64,000 nt of DNA, from the NCBI GenBank assembly GCA_043747875.1, contig JAYTOI010000078.1, positions 1 through 64,000 of the forward strand, in the 5' to 3' direction. Within the stretch, counting starts at the first letter, position 1. The number at the start of each line of letters is the position of its first letter. The DNA comes from CADEED01 sp043747875 (GTDB lineage: Bacteria; Pseudomonadota; Gammaproteobacteria; Steroidobacterales; Steroidobacteraceae). The notes under the pieces are model-generated. The model saw nothing but the letters and a program-made list of their open reading frames with translations. It was not told the DNA's origin and ran no database searches. A program made the translations under genes and the position numbers. This document shows, piece after piece, positions 8,693 through 16,768 of this stretch.

Positions 8693-8735
8693 GCCAGGTG
8701 TGGCTCCGCGTGCGGGCGGCTAACATCCAGAACTG

Positions 8736-9482
8736 ATGGCGCACACCTGGATCGTCACCAAGTCGCAACCGCATGCCGACAGCGTGGTGATCCAGCTGCG
8801 ACGGCAGGGTTTCGTCGCGCTCGCCGTTCCATGCATCGAACATCAGTGGCACGACTGGCCCGAGCTGCGGCAGATCGGCGCGGCCGGTGCCGCGGTGCTG
8901 TTCGTCACCAGCCGCGCGTCGGCAGCGCGCATCGAGGCGCCGCAGGGAGTAACCGTCGCGGCGATCACACCTACGACCTCCGCGACGCTCGAGGCACGCG
9001 GCATCCACGTGGGCATCACCGCGCGCGGCGGCGTACGTGAGCTGGCGCGCACCGTGGTTGAATCGGGCGCGGTGCCGGATGGCGCGGAGGTTTTTTACCC
9101 GACCAGCGACGCAGCGTTGCGCCAGCCCGAGCATCACGCGGCGGTGGCGTTGCTGAGTACGCGGCTGCGCGTGCGCACCCACGCGGTGTATTCGACGGTG
9201 GCGCCGGCCAACCTCGCAGCGGAGCTCGCGGCATTGCGCGATACCGCGCCGTCCGAGCCGCCCGGCTATGCGTTCTGGAGTCCGTCGGCCGTCGAGAATT
9301 TCGGTGCCGCAGACGGATTCGCATTGCCGCCCGGTCCGGTCGTGCTGGTGGGCGGCTCGACGACGCGCTGCTGGGGCGAGCAGGCGCCTCCACCGTGGCG
9401 GCGGGCGTACAACCACGACGCTCAGACTCCGCTCGAGTGGTCGCTGCGTTTCCTGGAGCGCGGCAACGCCGACGGTGGTTAG
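8736..9482 (+). CDS. hemD: Uroporphyrinogen-III synthase HemD
   Basis: Cyclises hydroxymethylbilane to uroporphyrinogen III. The family has low sequence conservation. The 248-residue protein shows its two-lobed pattern, with alternating strand segments such as AVLFVTSRASAARI, VTVAAITPTTSATLEARG, GAEVFYPTSDAALR, AVYSTVAPA, and the late YAFWSPSAVENF and GPVVLVGGSTTRCWGE, which correspond to the usual SPSAV and IGxxTA motifs. It is transcribed away from the heme operon, and completes the set from hemA to hemJ except hemB. The call rests on pattern plus context. Confidence 0.85.
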   Translation: MAHTWIVTKSQPHADSVVIQLRRQGFVALAVPCIEHQWHDWPELRQIGAAGAAVLFVTSRASAARIEAPQGVTVAAITPTTSATLEARGIHVGITARGGVRELARTVVESGAVPDGAEVFYPTSDAALRQPEHHAAVALLSTRLRVRTHAVYSTVAPANLAAELAALRDTAPSEPPGYAFWSPSAVENFGAADGFALPPGPVVLVGGSTTRCWGEQAPPPWRRAYNHDAQTPLEWSLRFLERGNADGG

Positions 9483-9485
9483 GTG

Positions 9486-9502
9486 GCCGGCCGGCGGCCG
9501 GC
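9486..9502. terminator. GC hairpin between convergent hemD and bacterioferritin genes
   Basis: Perfect 7-bp inverted repeat GCCGGCC / GGCCGGC with a 3-base loop, directly after the hemD stop and 18 bp before the end of the convergent bacterioferritin-like gene. There is no T-run on either strand, so it may slow or end transcription in both directions only weakly. Confidence 0.35.
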
Positions 9503-9519
9503 GCGCACGCCGGGATCTA

Positions 9520-9975
9520 TCAGAGCGAGCCGGGCTTGCGCATCATCTTGCGGATGTCGGCCAGATGCATCTCTTCCGCCGCGATCTGATCGCGCGCGTA
9601 TTCCTCCAGCAGGACGCTCTTCCCGGTCGACAGCTCGAGCAACTGGTAGTACGCCTGCAGTCCTTCCTTCTCGTGTTCGTAGGCTTCCTTGAGGATCTCG
9701 TTGACGTCGTGCTGGTGCGTCTCGAGCAGCTGACCGATCTTGAGAGAAGGATGGCCGCCGAACGTGGTGATGTGCTCGCCCGCCAGCACGGCATGCGCGT
9801 TCGATTCGTTCGACTGGTCGCGCAGCCACGCAACGATGGGGATGCGGTTGTGCCCGAAGATCATGAAGCTGTAATGCATGTAGCGCACCACGCCAGCGAG
9901 CTCGAGTTCGAGGATGTGATTGAGGCTGTCGATCACCTGCTTGGTGAGCTTTTCGTCGAGCGGAGAATCGGCCAT
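9520..9975 (-). CDS. bfr: Bacterioferritin-like iron storage/ferroxidase protein
   Basis: A 151-residue four-helix ferritin-like protein that would oxidise and store iron in the cytoplasm. The helical pattern and the metal ligands are visible: Glu in LELELAGVVRYMHYS, E...H in SNESNAHAVLAGEHI, EHEKEGLQAYYQLLEL, and E..H in DQIAAEEMHLADI. The length is close to bacterioferritin (about 155-160). The methionine that ligates heme in classical Bfr is not obvious, so a non-heme ferritin-like protein is possible. Its position next to the heme cluster fits iron handling. No Fur-like site was noticed directly upstream. Confidence 0.82.
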   Translation of the reverse strand: MADSPLDEKLTKQVIDSLNHILELELAGVVRYMHYSFMIFGHNRIPIVAWLRDQSNESNAHAVLAGEHITTFGGHPSLKIGQLLETHQHDVNEILKEAYEHEKEGLQAYYQLLELSTGKSVLLEEYARDQIAAEEMHLADIRKMMRKPGSL

Positions 9976-10141
9976 GGCGTGTTCCTCGGTAGCAAGTTCG
10001 TTTGAATGCGGACGTGGATGCTAGTCGAGGCGCGCGCCGATTTCAGGCATGCGAATGCCAATACGAATTGAACGCATCTGCGCGGCAGCCCGCGATGTTC
10101 GCCCCCTCGGACTCGAGCCTTCTCTGCCGCCGGTTGTTAGC

Positions 10142-10363
10142 TCACGAAATGGTGAGGCCGCCCGTAATCGGAAACATGCGCACGCCCGGCAGGCTCACGG
10201 CATCGGCATGCGAGAAACTCGAGCGCGCGGCATAGGGTTCCGCATCGCCGGAGCGGCGCACCATGAATTCCGGTGTCCCGGGGGTGCGCAATGCGAATGC
10301 GCGCGCCATTTCCGAGTCTTCGAGCACGGCGCGATTCAGCTCATCGGTTCCAATCATCGACAT
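10142..10363 (-). CDS. Small protein of unknown function (73 aa)
   Basis: A 73-residue ORF beginning MSMIGTDELNRAVLEDSEM. The ATG at 10363 is preceded at good spacing by GGAGGAATCTC, a near-perfect Shine-Dalgarno, which is the main reason to believe in it. The first 30 residues look helical and acidic. The rest is rich in Ser, Gly, Ala and Pro and ends GVRMFPITGGLTIS. No membrane helix, signal peptide or cysteine is visible, and I recognise no family. It stands alone: about 160 bp from the bacterioferritin gene, about 190 bp from the GH43 gene. A toxin, regulator or peptide precursor cannot be told apart from here. Confidence 0.6.
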   Translation of the reverse strand: MSMIGTDELNRAVLEDSEMARAFALRTPGTPEFMVRRSGDAEPYAARSSFSHADAVSLPGVRMFPITGGLTIS

Positions 10364-10554
10364 GAGATTCCTCCATCGTTGACCGGACAAAGCAATCGGC
10401 GTGCCAGCGCCCGCATCGCGAACGTCGCCAACCGGCGACGCGCTGTCGCAGATGGCCGACGAGCATGGAAAATTTTACAAAGAAATCGGCAAGATGTTCG
10501 GTAACGGCGACGCCGCCACGTGCGCCCGTGGCGACAGCTCTTTCTCGCTAACGA

Positions 10555-11592
10555 TCAACGTTCGGCGCGTGGCCAGCCATCGGCGTCCCAGGCGACGGAC
10601 GCGATGCGCAGTGTCGGCACGCCTTTGTTGTCCGTGTCGTAGGCGTGATAGACCACGTAGTCGCGGCCCTCGTCGTGTAGAAATCCGTTGTGCCCCGGCC
10701 CGCGGAAGCGCTGCTGCTCCTCGAGGTCCGCGCGCATGAAGATCGAGCCCTCTCCATCCAGCAGCCGGCTGCCATCCTTCCCGACATACGGTCCGCGGAT
10801 GTCTTGGGCGCGGCCGACCACCATGTAATAGGTGCTGTTCGCTCCCTTGCAGCAGTAGTCGTACGAGACGAATAGATAGTAGTGATCGGGGCGCGTGAGG
10901 ATGAACGGCGCCTCGACCGGCTTCGGACCGCCGGCCGGAGCACGCCGGCTCGCGAGTGCGTACGGCTTGGCCCTCGGGTCCTTGAGCTTGCCCGTGGCGG
11001 GGTCCAGCTCGAATAGTTTGATACCGTTCCAGAAGCTGCCCAGAGACAGCCAGTGCCGCCCCTTCGCATCGACGACAAAATTCGGATCGATGGCGTTGAA
11101 ATCCGATTCGGGAGTGGACTCGACCACCGGGCCTTCGTCGCGCCAGCCGTAATCGGGCGAGGCAGGATCGAGCGCGGCGCTGGTCGCGAGCCCGATGGCC
11201 GAGCGGTTCGAGCCGAAAGTCGATACCGAGTAATAGAGACGATAGCGGCCGCCCACGAGCGCGATGTCCGGCGCCCAGAAGCTGCGCGCGCCGGGAATCT
11301 TCTCGGTCGTCCATGCGGGTAGTTTGTCGAACACGTGGCCGCGAAACGTCCACTGCGCCAGATCGGGCGAGGTGCGCACCTTGATGGCGGCGCCCGGTAC
11401 GTCGGCATTCGTGCTGTAGACGTAGTACACGCCACCGGCACGGATGATCGCCGGATCGTGCACACCGGTGATGTCGCCCCGAAGATCGGACAATCGACGC
11501 GAGTCGATCGAGGCGGCCTCCTGTGCGCCGGCGGGCGAGCTCCATGCCAGCACCAGCGACAGCAGCGGAACGAATGCAAGGCCGGGGTTCAT
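10555..11592 (-). CDS. Secreted GH43 arabinan endo-1,5-alpha-L-arabinosidase
   Basis: Inverting five-bladed-propeller glycosidase, probably cleaving alpha-1,5-arabinan side chains of pectin. The 345-residue protein has a signal peptide (about 1-24, ending SPAGAQ). The GH43 triad is visible: base D46 in ITGVHDPAII, pKa modulator D169 in FNAIDPNFV, and acid E227 in PVEAPFIL. The ITGVHDP opening and the late GPGHNGF segment are typical of the arabinanase-like subfamilies. The ATG at 11592 overlaps the GH39 stop by 4 bp, so the two genes are translationally coupled. Beta-xylosidase or arabinofuranosidase activity is an alternative within the family. Confidence 0.88.
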   Translation of the reverse strand: MNPGLAFVPLLSLVLAWSSPAGAQEAASIDSRRLSDLRGDITGVHDPAIIRAGGVYYVYSTNADVPGAAIKVRTSPDLAQWTFRGHVFDKLPAWTTEKIPGARSFWAPDIALVGGRYRLYYSVSTFGSNRSAIGLATSAALDPASPDYGWRDEGPVVESTPESDFNAIDPNFVVDAKGRHWLSLGSFWNGIKLFELDPATGKLKDPRAKPYALASRRAPAGGPKPVEAPFILTRPDHYYLFVSYDYCCKGANSTYYMVVGRAQDIRGPYVGKDGSRLLDGEGSIFMRADLEEQQRFRGPGHNGFLHDEGRDYVVYHAYDTDNKGVPTLRIASVAWDADGWPRAER

Positions 11593-13301
11593 CGCTTGCG
11601 CTCTGAAACGAGTTTGACGAGTGCCACACCCTGGCGTGGAACCGTGATGTCGAGCGTCAGCGTGCCGCGCCGCGCGGGCGCGAGCGCCAGCGGCTCGGCC
11701 ACGAGCTCCGACGCCTTTTCGAGCTGGCCGTACTGCGTCGCGTTCGGCGCCAGGGGCGAACCGAGGTTTTTCCACGCCGCGAACGCGTTCGCGTGGGTCC
11801 CATCGACACGCCACACCGTAGCGATGTGCGCGCCCTTCACCCCGCGCACCGCCAGCCGCACGGCCGCATCCGCCCCCGGCAGATCGTCGTCGTGGTAGTG
11901 CCAGAGGAGCACGGCGATTTCACCGTGCGCATTACGCGTCGCCAGCACGCCGACGTCGGGGTCACCGCGCACGCCTTCGGCAATGATGCTCTCGAGCGGC
12001 ACCTGCGCACTGCTGGTGGCGGCGAGCCGCTCGGGCCCGAGCTGCGCGAACATCCGGAACACGTTGAGCACGGGCAGATTGACGCCGTTGGTGGCGAGCT
12101 GGCGATAGCCCGCGAACCAGGGCTGATTCTCGAACTCGAACGACCACGACAGCACGCCCTCGAGATTGACGTTGCGCTTGTTTGCCAGCTCCCAGATGCG
12201 CGCGAAGCTCGCGGCCGTGTAGCTCGAATACATCGTGCCGTTGCGATACGCGTTCTGCGGTCCGGGACACGCGGCGCATCCCTCGGGGTCGCTCTCGCCG
12301 ATCACCACCGGCTTGCGCGCGAGCTCGGGCGTGGACAGCACCTTGGTGAAGCCGCCATCCACGTCTTTCAGATGGTTCGAGATGCCCATACGCACGTGGC
12401 CATCGACGAATGCCGGCCGACCCTTGGCATGGAACGCGAGAAAATCGGTGGGCGTGCCCGTCGTGCCCGTGGCGTAGTTGGTTCCCGAGATCACGTGCTT
12501 CATGAAGTTGTCCATGAACGTGCCGCCAGGCCCGGCCACGTCGGGCCCGCCGACGCGCGCGGTGGGCAGCGCGCGCCGCACGCCGGCGATCGCAAAGTCG
12601 TGCAGCTTGTAGAACTCCTCGGGCGTGCCCTGCCAGTAGGTCGGAAAGTTCGCCTCGTTCCAGACCTGGAAGTACCACTTCTCGACTTCCGCGCGGCCGT
12701 GGCGCTCGACGTTGTGCTTCGTCCATTGATAGACGAGCTCGCCCCACTTCTCGTAGCTCTTCGGCGGCCAGCTCCAGCCGGTCGCTATCAGGATGTACTC
12801 GAAACCCGGCCGCCACAGGTGCTGGTAGGGCGTGCCCGCGGGCGCGGTAGATAGAGCCTCAGGCATGAAACCGATCTGCAGGTACGGGCGGACGCCGCGC
12901 GCCAGGTAGGTGTCGATGATGCGATCGACGACGGTCCAGTCGTACACCGGCGTGCCGTCGGCGGCCTCGGTGTACGCGTTCGTGCTGCCCCACTTGAACG
13001 CCGGAGTGCCGTCGCCGCTCGAGAGCAGATTGTGCGCGCGGAAGTAGACCTCGCCGTGCCGCAGCTTGCCGAGCTCGGTCAGCAGCTTGCGACCGTCCTT
13101 CATCGTGGCGTAGTTAGGCTCGTCGGCGCCGAAGAAGCGCCACACGGGCGGCAGCGGCGCGACGACGCGTCCGGCGTCGACGCTGGCCGTGACCGCGCGC
13201 GGCGCGGGCCCAGCCATGGATGAAGGCTGCGCGGATGCGGGCGCCATGACCGCAACGAGCGCGAAGCAGGACCATATGGCGAAACGTGCGATCGACTCCA
13301 T
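11589..13301 (-). CDS. Secreted GH39-type glycosidase (beta-xylosidase-like)
   Basis: A 570-residue retaining glycosidase with a signal peptide (about 1-24, cleavage near ASAQ). The GH-A clan catalytic pair is visible: acid/base E216 in FQVWNEANFPTYW and nucleophile E336 in PVVIGESDPEGC. The order VYFRAHNLLSSGDG, then WKWYFQVWNE-type motif, then a C-terminal beta domain fits GH39. Known GH39 enzymes act on xylosides, iduronides or arabinopyranosides. Pairing with an arabinanase suggests a pentose-containing side chain of pectin or xylan as substrate. It is the first gene of a two-gene operon, divergent from a PL22 lyase gene. Confidence 0.85.
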   Translation of the reverse strand: MESIARFAIWSCFALVAVMAPASAQPSSMAGPAPRAVTASVDAGRVVAPLPPVWRFFGADEPNYATMKDGRKLLTELGKLRHGEVYFRAHNLLSSGDGTPAFKWGSTNAYTEAADGTPVYDWTVVDRIIDTYLARGVRPYLQIGFMPEALSTAPAGTPYQHLWRPGFEYILIATGWSWPPKSYEKWGELVYQWTKHNVERHGRAEVEKWYFQVWNEANFPTYWQGTPEEFYKLHDFAIAGVRRALPTARVGGPDVAGPGGTFMDNFMKHVISGTNYATGTTGTPTDFLAFHAKGRPAFVDGHVRMGISNHLKDVDGGFTKVLSTPELARKPVVIGESDPEGCAACPGPQNAYRNGTMYSSYTAASFARIWELANKRNVNLEGVLSWSFEFENQPWFAGYRQLATNGVNLPVLNVFRMFAQLGPERLAATSSAQVPLESIIAEGVRGDPDVGVLATRNAHGEIAVLLWHYHDDDLPGADAAVRLAVRGVKGAHIATVWRVDGTHANAFAAWKNLGSPLAPNATQYGQLEKASELVAEPLALAPARRGTLTLDITVPRQGVALVKLVSERKR

Positions 13302-13378
13302 GTGTACCCCCGTGACTGCCGCGGAGCGAAGCCTAGCGCGCCGGCGCCACCGGGATCAGCGAAAATGCGGCGCGGGGG

Positions 13379-13448
13379 ATACCTTTTGCGTGATCCTTGT
13401 GGGGCGATACCTGTTGCTTCATGCCTCTTGCGTCATGCCTTTTGCGTC
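13379..13448. repeat. Five-unit 14-bp tandem repeat in the GH39/PL22 divergent promoter
   Basis: Five abutting 14-bp units: ATACCTTTTGCGTG, ATCCTTGTGGGGCG, ATACCTGTTGCTTC, ATGCCTCTTGCGTC and ATGCCTTTTGCGTC. The consensus is about ATRCCTNTTGCGTC; the second unit is the most degenerate. The array ends about 57 bp before the GTG of the PL22 gene. A 14-bp period is not a multiple of three and no gene is expected here, so it is probably regulatory or a replication-slippage product. Confidence 0.75.
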
Positions 13449-13505
13449 GCGGCCGGGGATTGGGCATATTCACGCCGCGCGGACGTTTCTAAAGAGGGTG
13501 CAATC

Positions 13506-14828
13506 GTGCGATCGATTCTCTTGGCTCTGGCGTGCGCGCCGTTTTGGTCGAATGTTTCTTTGGCGGCCGAGGCCGCTTCCCCGCCAGCTCCCACGACCGC
13601 TCCGCCGGTTGAGTGGGTGGACCAGGCCACCGGTCACCGCATAGTCCGGCTGTCCACGCATCCGGGCACGCGCTCGATCTACTTCCATCAGAACAGCATC
13701 ACGCCGGACGGCCGCTTCATCCTCGTCGAGATGGCGGACGGGCTCGGAGTCATCGATATCGCGACGCGCAAGAACACGCGGCTCGTCGAGGGCAAGGTGC
13801 GCGCGCTGTTCGTCGGCCGCAAGACGGGGCTCATCTACTTCTCGCGTGGCGAGAACGCGGGCCGGCCCGAGCAGCAGAAGCGGGTCGGCATCTACACCGT
13901 GAGTGCCACAGGCGGCAAGCCGAAGCTGGTCGCTACCATCCCGCAAGGCTCGATCAGCTCCGTGAACGCCGACGAATCGCTGCTGCTGGGCTCGTACGCG
14001 GAAAGCGAGTGGCAGCTCGAGCAGGGGCCGCGCGATCCGCGCTTCGAGGCCAATTACCAGGCTACGGCCAAGGACGGCTCGCCCCTCTCGTTCGCGGAGT
14101 CGAAGGAAGTGCGGCTGCTCCAGCGCGAGCAGGCGCGCATACCGATGAAGATGTTCACGGTGAGCACGAAGACCGGCGAACAGAACATCATCCACGCGAC
14201 GACGGATTGGCTCGGACACCTGCAGTTCTCGCTGACCGACCCGCAACTGCTGATGTTCTGCCACGAAGGTCCCTGGCATCGCGTCGACCGCATCTGGACG
14301 ATGCGTCTTGGCGGCGAGCCGCGGCTCATGCACAAACGCACCATGAACATGGAGATTGCGGGCCACGAATTCTTCGACGTCGACGGCAAGACGATCTGGT
14401 ACGACCTGCAGACCCCGCGCGGCGAAGTATTCTGGCTCGCGAACGTGACGCCCGAAGGCAGCCGCACCTGGTACAAGCTCGAGCGCGATCACTGGTCGGT
14501 ACATTTCCAGGTGTCGCCGGACGGCAAGTTCTTCGCGGGCGACGGCGGCGACGACGAAATGGTAGCGCACGCCAAGGACGGCAAGTGGATCTACCTGTTC
14601 CGTCCGCGGGCGATCCCCGACGTGGCCGGCATCTCCGCGCCCGACTCCGATTCGCTCGTGCACGCGGGCACGTTCGCCGCGGAGAAGATCGTCGACATGC
14701 GCCAACACGACTATCGGCTCGAGCCGAACCTGCACTTCACGCGCGACGGCAAATACTTGATTTTCCGCTCGAACATGCACGGCGACCTGCATACCTACAT
14801 GGTGGACCTGGCGAAGGCCGGTGGTTAG
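13506..14828 (+). CDS. Secreted PL22 oligogalacturonate lyase
   Basis: A 440-residue beta-propeller lyase that would split unsaturated di- and oligogalacturonates from pectin. The signature CHEGPWHRVDRIW is close to the PL22 family motif around metal-binding His residues. TolB/WD40-like repeats (NSITPDGRFILVEM, QVSPDGKFFAGDGG, LHFTRDGKYLIFRSN) run through the protein. The GTG at 13506 is chosen because it follows GAGGGTGCAATC and yields a clean signal peptide (RSILLALACAPFWSNVSLAAE). Most PL22 enzymes are cytoplasmic, so a signal peptide points to a periplasmic version. Upstream is the 14-bp repeat array and the divergent GH39 gene. Confidence 0.85.
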   Translation: MRSILLALACAPFWSNVSLAAEAASPPAPTTAPPVEWVDQATGHRIVRLSTHPGTRSIYFHQNSITPDGRFILVEMADGLGVIDIATRKNTRLVEGKVRALFVGRKTGLIYFSRGENAGRPEQQKRVGIYTVSATGGKPKLVATIPQGSISSVNADESLLLGSYAESEWQLEQGPRDPRFEANYQATAKDGSPLSFAESKEVRLLQREQARIPMKMFTVSTKTGEQNIIHATTDWLGHLQFSLTDPQLLMFCHEGPWHRVDRIWTMRLGGEPRLMHKRTMNMEIAGHEFFDVDGKTIWYDLQTPRGEVFWLANVTPEGSRTWYKLERDHWSVHFQVSPDGKFFAGDGGDDEMVAHAKDGKWIYLFRPRAIPDVAGISAPDSDSLVHAGTFAAEKIVDMRQHDYRLEPNLHFTRDGKYLIFRSNMHGDLHTYMVDLAKAGG

Positions 14829-14861
14829 TCCCTGACCAGCGGCGTTGCCCCGGAGGTTCGG

Positions 14862-15386
14862 CTACGAAGAGCGTGAAGACATGAACCAGTGCCACACGAC
14901 CCCGACCTCGGGGTCGGTGCGCTCGCCCGCGAAGCGCATGCCGATCTTCGTCAGCACGGCGCTCGACGCATTCTCCTCGGGCAACGTGTGCGCGACGATG
15001 CAGCGCACGCGCGGGTCGTCGAACGCGAAGCGCACGAACGCGCGCGCCACTTCCGTCGCGTAGCCGCGGTTGCGGCAGGCCGGCGCGATCTCATAGCCGA
15101 TCTCCACCTCGCCGCCCGGATTCGGCGGGCCGTAGTAGCCGCCGTTGCCGACGAGTGCGCGATTCGCGCTGTCGATGAACAGATATCCGCCCCATGCGCC
15201 GGGCGCCGCGATGCTCACCGCAGGATCGACGTCCATCTTCAGCAACGCGAGCGCTTCCGGATAGTGCGGCCACTGTTCCGGAATCGACACGCCGAGCAGG
15301 CGCCCGAGCTCCTGGCGTCCCGCGTGAAACGCGCGTCGATGCCGGGATTCCATGGGGACGAGACTCAGCCGTTCCGTTTCGATCAT
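14862..15386 (-). CDS. GNAT-family N-acetyltransferase (RimJ/RimL-like)
   Basis: A 174-residue acetyltransferase. It starts METERLSL-like (MIETERLSLVPMESRHR), shows the conserved IGYEIAPACRNRGYATEVARAF acetyl-CoA-binding stretch, and ends with the ENASSAVLTKIGMRF motif common to RimJ/RimL-like GNATs. The substrate (protein N-terminus, amino acid or small molecule) cannot be read. The ATG overlaps the sugar-kinase stop by 4 bp, so it is the distal gene of the rhamnose transport operon. Nothing ties it to rhamnose metabolism apart from position. Confidence 0.88.
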   Translation of the reverse strand: MIETERLSLVPMESRHRRAFHAGRQELGRLLGVSIPEQWPHYPEALALLKMDVDPAVSIAAPGAWGGYLFIDSANRALVGNGGYYGPPNPGGEVEIGYEIAPACRNRGYATEVARAFVRFAFDDPRVRCIVAHTLPEENASSAVLTKIGMRFAGERTDPEVGVVWHWFMSSRSS

Positions 15387-16768
15387 TTCTCTTCGAGACG
15401 ACGGCGCCAGTTCGCCTGGTAATCGAGCAAACCCGCGCCGCGCCATGGCAGTGCAGTCTGCATGGCGCTCGTCGACGGCGCGCGCCTGCCCGCCAGGAAG
15501 GCCGCGACGCGCGTACCGCCGCCCTCCGGACAGATGTGCACGGTGCCGACGGGCACGAGCGCCGCTAACAACCTTGCGAACAGCGGATTGCGTGCCAGCG
15601 GCCCGTCGACGAAAATCTCTCCGGCCGCACCCAGCGACTCGATCAACATCGCCGTCATGAGCGCGGAATACAGCGTCGCCAGCGCCGCGCGCTGCGATGG
15701 GTCCAGCGCCGCATCGCCCTCGATGCGCCCTGGGCGGCCGAGGTAGGGACCCGCACTGGCAAATGACGGCAGCGCGATGGCGCCGCGCGCGATGACCTGC
15801 TCCAGCGCCTGCTCCGTCGGCGCCTCCGTGGTGCGTGCGACGGCCTCGTACTCGCGCCCACCCATGTATCGCGCAGTCGCCACCGGCGCGCCGAATGCGT
15901 TGACGTTCGCCAGCATGTCGCGTTCCTCGCGCAGGCGCCGCAAGTCGCCGCGATTCGCCATGACGATGGTCCACGTGCCGCTCGACACCACGGTGAACGC
16001 TTCGCGCTCGCGATCCATGAGGAAGCGTAGATAGGAGGCGTTCGAGTCGTGGATGCCGCACGCGACCTCGCAACTGTCGGGGATTCCGGTCGCCGCCGCG
16101 ACGCTCGCGCGGATGCGGCCCAGCCGGTCAGAGGCGTTGCGCATCGGCGGCATGAGGCGAGCCCAGCCCTGCTTGCGCGCGAGCTGTGAATACGCCTGCT
16201 CGTGCGGGCGCCACAGATCGGTGTGCGTGCCCAGCGACGTCACCTCCGCCGCCATGACACCCGACAGGCGCCAGGACCAATACTGCGGATACATCAGCAG
16301 GTGGGCAGCGCGCTGGAACAGCTCGGCGCGCTGTTGCTGCACGTGGAAGAGCTGCCGGCCGAGATTGAGGCCCTGCGGCAGATTCGGCGAGAACGTCAGC
16401 GAGTATGCGTCGCGCAGCGGCACATATTCCGCCGCCACTTCGTCGAAACAGGCGTCTTCATAGTCGGGCGCCGCCAGCACTTCGCCCGCGTGGTCCACGA
16501 GTACCGCCGCGGCGCCATGTGCGATCGGGACGATGGCCGCGACCCGCTCGCGCTCGGGTGCGCTGCGCAGGCTGTCGAGCAACCACGCCTCGATCGCGAC
16601 GATATCCAGCTCGCGGCCTGCGGGCCCGCGCACGACGTCGTTGGCGCGCCGCGCGCTCCAGACTTCCTGTCCGACCGTCGGGTCTACCAGCGCGATCTTC
16701 GCGTTCGTCTTGCCGACATCGATTGTCGCGATTAAAGAATTGGCCGCGATCAATGGATTCGAGCTCAT
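15383..16768 (-). CDS. rhaK: FGGY sugar kinase, probable rhamnulose kinase RhaK
   Basis: A 461-residue ATP-dependent carbohydrate kinase. It has the FGGY/ASKHA fold: phosphate-1 motif IATIDVGKTNAKIALVD near the N-terminus, the mid-protein CGIHDSNASYLRF and VVSSGTWTIVMA, and a C-terminal IFVDGPLARNPLFARLL adenosine motif. The Rhizobium rha transport operon (rhaRSTPQUK) also ends in an FGGY kinase, RhaK, which is needed for both phosphorylation and transport. Gene order here is the same apart from a missing rhaU. It overlaps the permease stop by 4 bp. Specificity for L-rhamnulose is inferred from context. Confidence 0.85.
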   Translation of the reverse strand: MSSNPLIAANSLIATIDVGKTNAKIALVDPTVGQEVWSARRANDVVRGPAGRELDIVAIEAWLLDSLRSAPERERVAAIVPIAHGAAAVLVDHAGEVLAAPDYEDACFDEVAAEYVPLRDAYSLTFSPNLPQGLNLGRQLFHVQQQRAELFQRAAHLLMYPQYWSWRLSGVMAAEVTSLGTHTDLWRPHEQAYSQLARKQGWARLMPPMRNASDRLGRIRASVAAATGIPDSCEVACGIHDSNASYLRFLMDREREAFTVVSSGTWTIVMANRGDLRRLREERDMLANVNAFGAPVATARYMGGREYEAVARTTEAPTEQALEQVIARGAIALPSFASAGPYLGRPGRIEGDAALDPSQRAALATLYSALMTAMLIESLGAAGEIFVDGPLARNPLFARLLAALVPVGTVHICPEGGGTRVAAFLAGRRAPSTSAMQTALPWRGAGLLDYQANWRRRLEEK

